A stretch of DNA of 64,000 nt, from positions 1,178,001 through 1,242,000 of the forward strand of contig JABYQN010000011.1 in NCBI GenBank assembly GCA_022606135.1. The letters run 5' to 3'. The position numbers and the translations under genes were made by a program. Shown here piece by piece: positions 60,753 to 64,000 of the stretch. The stretch comes from Fomes fomentarius. Taxonomy: Eukaryota > Basidiomycota > Agaricomycetes > Polyporales > Polyporaceae. The notes beneath the pieces were generated by a model, which saw only the letters and a program-made list of their open reading frames with translations, had not been told where the DNA came from and searched no databases. Each line of letters opens with the position of its first letter. The stretch's first letter is position 1.

Positions 60753-61802
60753 TCATATCTGCTTGTCCCGGTCTGTCAACGGAACATACTGTATTGAGGG
60801 GAAAGGCTATCAGCGGCGGGATGCGCACCTGTTTGGAGGGGCAGGAGGGCGTACCATCACGTCAAGCAACGGCTTCTCGGTAACGTTGCCATTCACATCC
60901 TTGTCGACCTGCACGATTTGCTGCACATGCGTCCCGACTGGGATGAACATCCGCCCAGGCCGTGCAAGCTGTTCCACCAACGGGGCAGGGAGCATCGGGG
61001 CTGCCGCACCAACGTGGATCGCGTCGTACGGCCCGTCCTCAGGCAGACCTATCATTCAGACTCAGAGTTGAGACACCATGCATCTAAGTGAGTCGCGCTC
61101 TCGTCTCCCGACCCCTCCACGCAACACGCAACACGCAACACGCACCTTTCCGCCCATCTCCAGTGATCACCTTGATACTCCCTTCATCAAGGGCCTTCCC
61201 GAGCCCGTCTCTGCGCAGATTCTTGACGGACCACTCCACGAGCTCCGGGATGTGCTCAATCCCGACTACCTTGCTCTCCGCGGTCCGGGGGTCAGAAGGG
61301 TCCTGCATGAGCTGGTAGAGTACTGCAGACAGATACCCCGAGCCGCATCCGACGTCAAGTACGCGCGATCCGGGGTGCAGGAAGGGCAGTAGGTTCTCTG
61401 CTGCGTACGCGTGCTATCAAGATTCGGGACGGAGCTCAACGCACAGTGATTGGGATGCAGTAGGGAAGTGCTCACCATGTGCGGTGCGGATATGGTTGCC
61501 CCGTGTCCGATTGGCCTGTGGGTGATATCCAGTGAGGGTTTGGTCACTGGTGGATCGTGATGTACGTACTGCGGCGAGTCCTCGTATGCTGAGCCGGGGT
61601 GCCGCACGTAGAACGCGCGATCTACCTTGGACATTGCCTATCCCAATTATGAGCAACGACATCGACGCTCCCTATGCTCACTGACACAACTCTGGAGCAA
61701 AGATAGACTGACCGCACGAACGCGCTCAGAAGTGATGATCGCGTTCTTCGCCATGTTGTTGATCAGCTCGGCATTGGTTGCCCCTGTGCACCTCCAAGCC
61801 AT
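60753..61802 (-). CDS. Protein-L-isoaspartate O-methyltransferase (PIMT/PCMT)
   Basis: Uses SAM to methylate isoaspartyl residues in damaged proteins as a first repair step. Exons in order: MAWRCTGATNAELINNMAKN ... SERVRAV; MSKVDRAFYVRHPGSAYEDS and on to HRPIGHGATISAPHM; AYAAENLLPFL with SAM motif I SRVLDVGCGSGYLSAVL and VVGIEHIPELVEWSVKNL. A further exon gives LPEDGPYDAIHVGAAAPMLP, LVEQLARPGRMFIPVG and LLDVM; the last short exon gives YVPLTDRDKQI. The final joins keep phase, and the whole is about 240 residues, normal for the family. A CACGCAA repeat lies in one intron (61118-61145). Confidence 0.94.
61118..61145. repeat. Four-unit CACGCAA tandem repeat in a PIMT intron
   Basis: Four consecutive 7-base units CACGCAA (the last ending CACGCAC), located in the intron before the exon encoding SAM motif I. 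Confidence 0.8.
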
Positions 61803-62232
61803 GTTTGCTATTCTCTTGATTCACCGATATTGTGGGACGTGAACAGTGCGATAGAATCCTAGTTCAAAGATAAAACTCCTTGTGCGGTAAGACTCGAGTT
61901 GGGGAACGTTGGCCAAGGTGGCGCGGCGGCTGCGCCACTGAGCGAACGCGTGCGATAAACACAATGTCATAAGAAATGTCGGCATGCCCGCGAGCCCATT
62001 ATCCATCCAAGCACGTACGTACGTCTCTGCTACGGAGCTTCACGGTCTCACTCAAAGGTTTATGAAGAGTATTAATACTGTCACGACAGGGTCCAGGCTG
62101 AAGCAGAACGTCGACTCAAACATACAGCAAACATACAGTACCGTCGAACGCCGGACTCTTTCTTATGGATCTGTTTCTTTCACGTACCTGTCTTCAATTC
62201 CTAACGGGCTGACCATATCACCATCGAAAAGA
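61803..62232. other. Intergenic region upstream of PIMT
   Basis: 430 bases holding the PIMT promoter on the minus strand and, possibly, that of the uncertain plus-strand gene to the right. The short open frames have no motifs. Confidence 0.45.
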
Positions 62233-62248
62233 ACATGGCAACCGAAGC

Positions 62249-63720
62249 ACGCATCCAGCCCAAGCCAGAGGTACTTTTGAAGTTCCTACGGCCCCATCGA
62301 CAGCCTCCCACCGACCGGGGCAAGCACCTGAACGCCCTCCGACCGGCATCGCTGGCGATACCGTTGGACGGACGCCTTCGCGGTGCTTGACACTAAGCGC
62401 GGTCCATACCCTCCATCTCACGGAACAGAGCACTACCTCACACTCGCAGCACGGCTCGTCGACAGTAATCCGTCACTCGGTAGGCGCCGGCAGCCGTGAG
62501 CGGGGCGGGTTGCGCATCGGGCAGGAGGTGAAGGATGGGGCCAAGTAGGGATGGGCACAGACAATACCACCCTGACCTCACCCATTCCCATCTGAATGTC
62601 CGCGTGCAGAGCCGGATGGTACGAGCGACCGTGGAGGCGATCCACCCGCGCTTGTTTCGTCACCGTGCTCGTAACACACGTCCAGGCTCCGCGAAGGGCG
62701 GGAGGGTGCGGATGTGCTGGAAAATGTGTGGTCGCCCCGAGCGGGGGGGGGGACCTTGACCCGATTAATTGATGGCTATGTGTCGTGCTCAGCCGGCGGA
62801 CGCGCGAGAACGGACGAGGCGAAGGGCGTCCTGGCGCAGGAAATTGACGAGTACCGCCGGATGCTCGAGAACAAAACGGAGGCGGTACGTGTCGGACGGC
62901 ACGCTCGACCTCGCACATGGTGCTCTGGACCCGCCAGTCATGGGAAAAGAGAGAGAGGGAGATAGGGAGGGGAGGAATGGGAGGAATGGGCAATGGAGCT
63001 CGAGAGGAGAGCCGCGCCGCTGCACGTGTCCGCAAGCATTGCTTCATCTTCCATGCCTCGCTCGCCCACGTCTTCGTCTTCGTCTACGACTGGCACGACC
63101 CTTGAATCGCATTTACGTTTGAACCTCAAACCTCGCGTGCCTCGCACACCGAGCGTCGAGGATCACGAGTAAGAAACGATCATTGGGGTCGTGGTCGTGG
63201 TCGCGGTCGCCAGAGGCACCATGAACCATCCCTGGCATGAACGGCTGCACGTCAAGAAGCTTGGGGACGCTGACCGCGGGTGGCACTTTCTGCCTTGCCT
63301 GACTGGCTGACTTCCTGGCGTCAGGTGCGCTGGACGAGGAAGAGAAGCGACTTCGACGCACCCACGCCTTTCCGCCTTGCCTTTCGCGAGTCTCGGCACG
63401 CACCTCGGCATGCAGTGCCTTCTCTCCCAGCTCGCTCGATACCGCGAAGGTCACGAAAGAGACGGAAATCGATCGCGAGCGAGCCCGCCCGTGCAGAAGG
63501 AGAAGGAGGCAGAGAAGAAGCGGGAGTACTGGACGGCGCTGACCGTGAAGGATGTTGACGACATGACCGCTGAGCCTCGACGGAACCCCGCCGCTCGTCT
63601 GAGGGCGATAACACTTGTCATGGCATGTACGCGACGGCCTTCAGCAAATGTGAGTACCAGGATAGGAAGTCGGCCACTCTCCGGAAGACGTTCTCACACT
63701 GATCCGAATCGCGTCTGGTA
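62249..63720 (+). other. Fragmentary coding signal, possibly a spliced or decaying gene
   Basis: Several plus-strand stretches look protein-coding but do not join into one model by eye: MATEARIQPKPE (from an ATG near 62249), GPYPPSHGTEHYLTLAARLV (about 62400-62465, followed by a GT donor), GVLAQEIDEYRRMLENKTEA (about 62827-62886, ending at a GTACGT donor), ALDEEEKRLRR (about 63327-63360), and VQKEKEAEKKREYWTALTVK (about 63494-63555). The last three suggest a charged, helical, coiled-coil-like protein. Stops and missing phases between the pieces mean this may be a gene with small introns I cannot resolve, or a pseudogene. No family recognised. Confidence 0.35.
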
Positions 63721-64000
63721 GCGGTTCGAAAAAGGGCCGCCTTGGCGGAGAGTTCTAAGTTCTGAGCGGTACACTTAGCACTGGACTTCCCGGGCACTCC
63801 CGTGCCCATATCTGCACCATTCCTGGACGACGCGAAGACTGAAAGGTAGGCGTGAGCATGACCTCAATATGAATGGATCGCGGAAGGACCACACAGTCTA
63901 GAAGTATGTGTACTTACGGGATGTACCGGTACCTACCGATGGGTCTCAATCAAAACTCCAGATTGCCGGTGGCGCTTCGCTGCATTGTCAAACCGCACGC
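63721..64000. other. Right window edge
   Basis: No coding signal that I can support in the last 280 bases. Confidence 0.4.

Overview
The window is nuclear DNA from a filamentous basidiomycete, most likely an agaricomycete (mushroom or bracket fungus). The signs are short GT-AG introns of about 50-60 nt in nearly every gene, no operons, a Crh-type cell-wall glycosidase, an Egh16/GAS1-like secreted protein, a HET-domain gene, and a tandem array of DUF6535-type membrane proteins. All gene models were spliced by eye from conserved motifs and phase-compatible GT/AG sites, so exon edges are approximate unless stated.

Layout. 0.7-7 kb: conserved genes for 5-formyltetrahydrofolate cyclo-ligase, a RAD51-paralog-like RecA-fold protein and a multi-RRM RNA-binding protein. 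7.6-9 kb and 23.6-24.8 kb: two paralogous cysteine-rich secreted/single-pass membrane proteins on the minus strand. Between them lie a Crh-type GH16 glycosidase with a GPI signal, tRNA-Gly(GCC), a gene of about 2,450 codons for a helical scaffold-like protein that I do not recognise, and a dead enoyl-reductase-type (MDR) gene. 26-32 kb: an Egh16/GAS1-like secreted protein, an epoxide-hydrolase-type alpha/beta hydrolase with a frameshift, and a broken HET-domain gene. 32.9-42.8 kb: a housekeeping island with a UBC4/5-type ubiquitin E2, PIG-S (GPI transamidase), an SNT1/NCoR-like SANT corepressor subunit and a PIN4-type parvulin. 43-58.2 kb: a second frameshifted epoxide hydrolase, then four head-to-tail DUF6535-type genes interspersed with relics of duplicated neighbours. 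58.4-62 kb: a degenerate farnesyltransferase-alpha copy, a small uncharacterised gene (an older truncated copy of it sits inside the DUF6535 array) and protein-L-isoaspartate methyltransferase. 62.2-63.7 kb holds only fragmentary coding signal.

The main story is the contrast between conserved blocks and a birth-and-death zone at about 43-60 kb. There an ancestral [epoxide hydrolase - spacer - DUF6535] block appears to have duplicated, the hydrolase copy decayed to a roughly 110-bp relic, and DUF6535 genes remain as four copies with the same exon layout. A caution: three single-base frameshifts sit in runs of five or six G/C, one of them in the conserved SNT1-like gene. They may therefore be assembly errors rather than biology. 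The stop codons in the MDR and HET genes are substitutions and cannot be explained that way.
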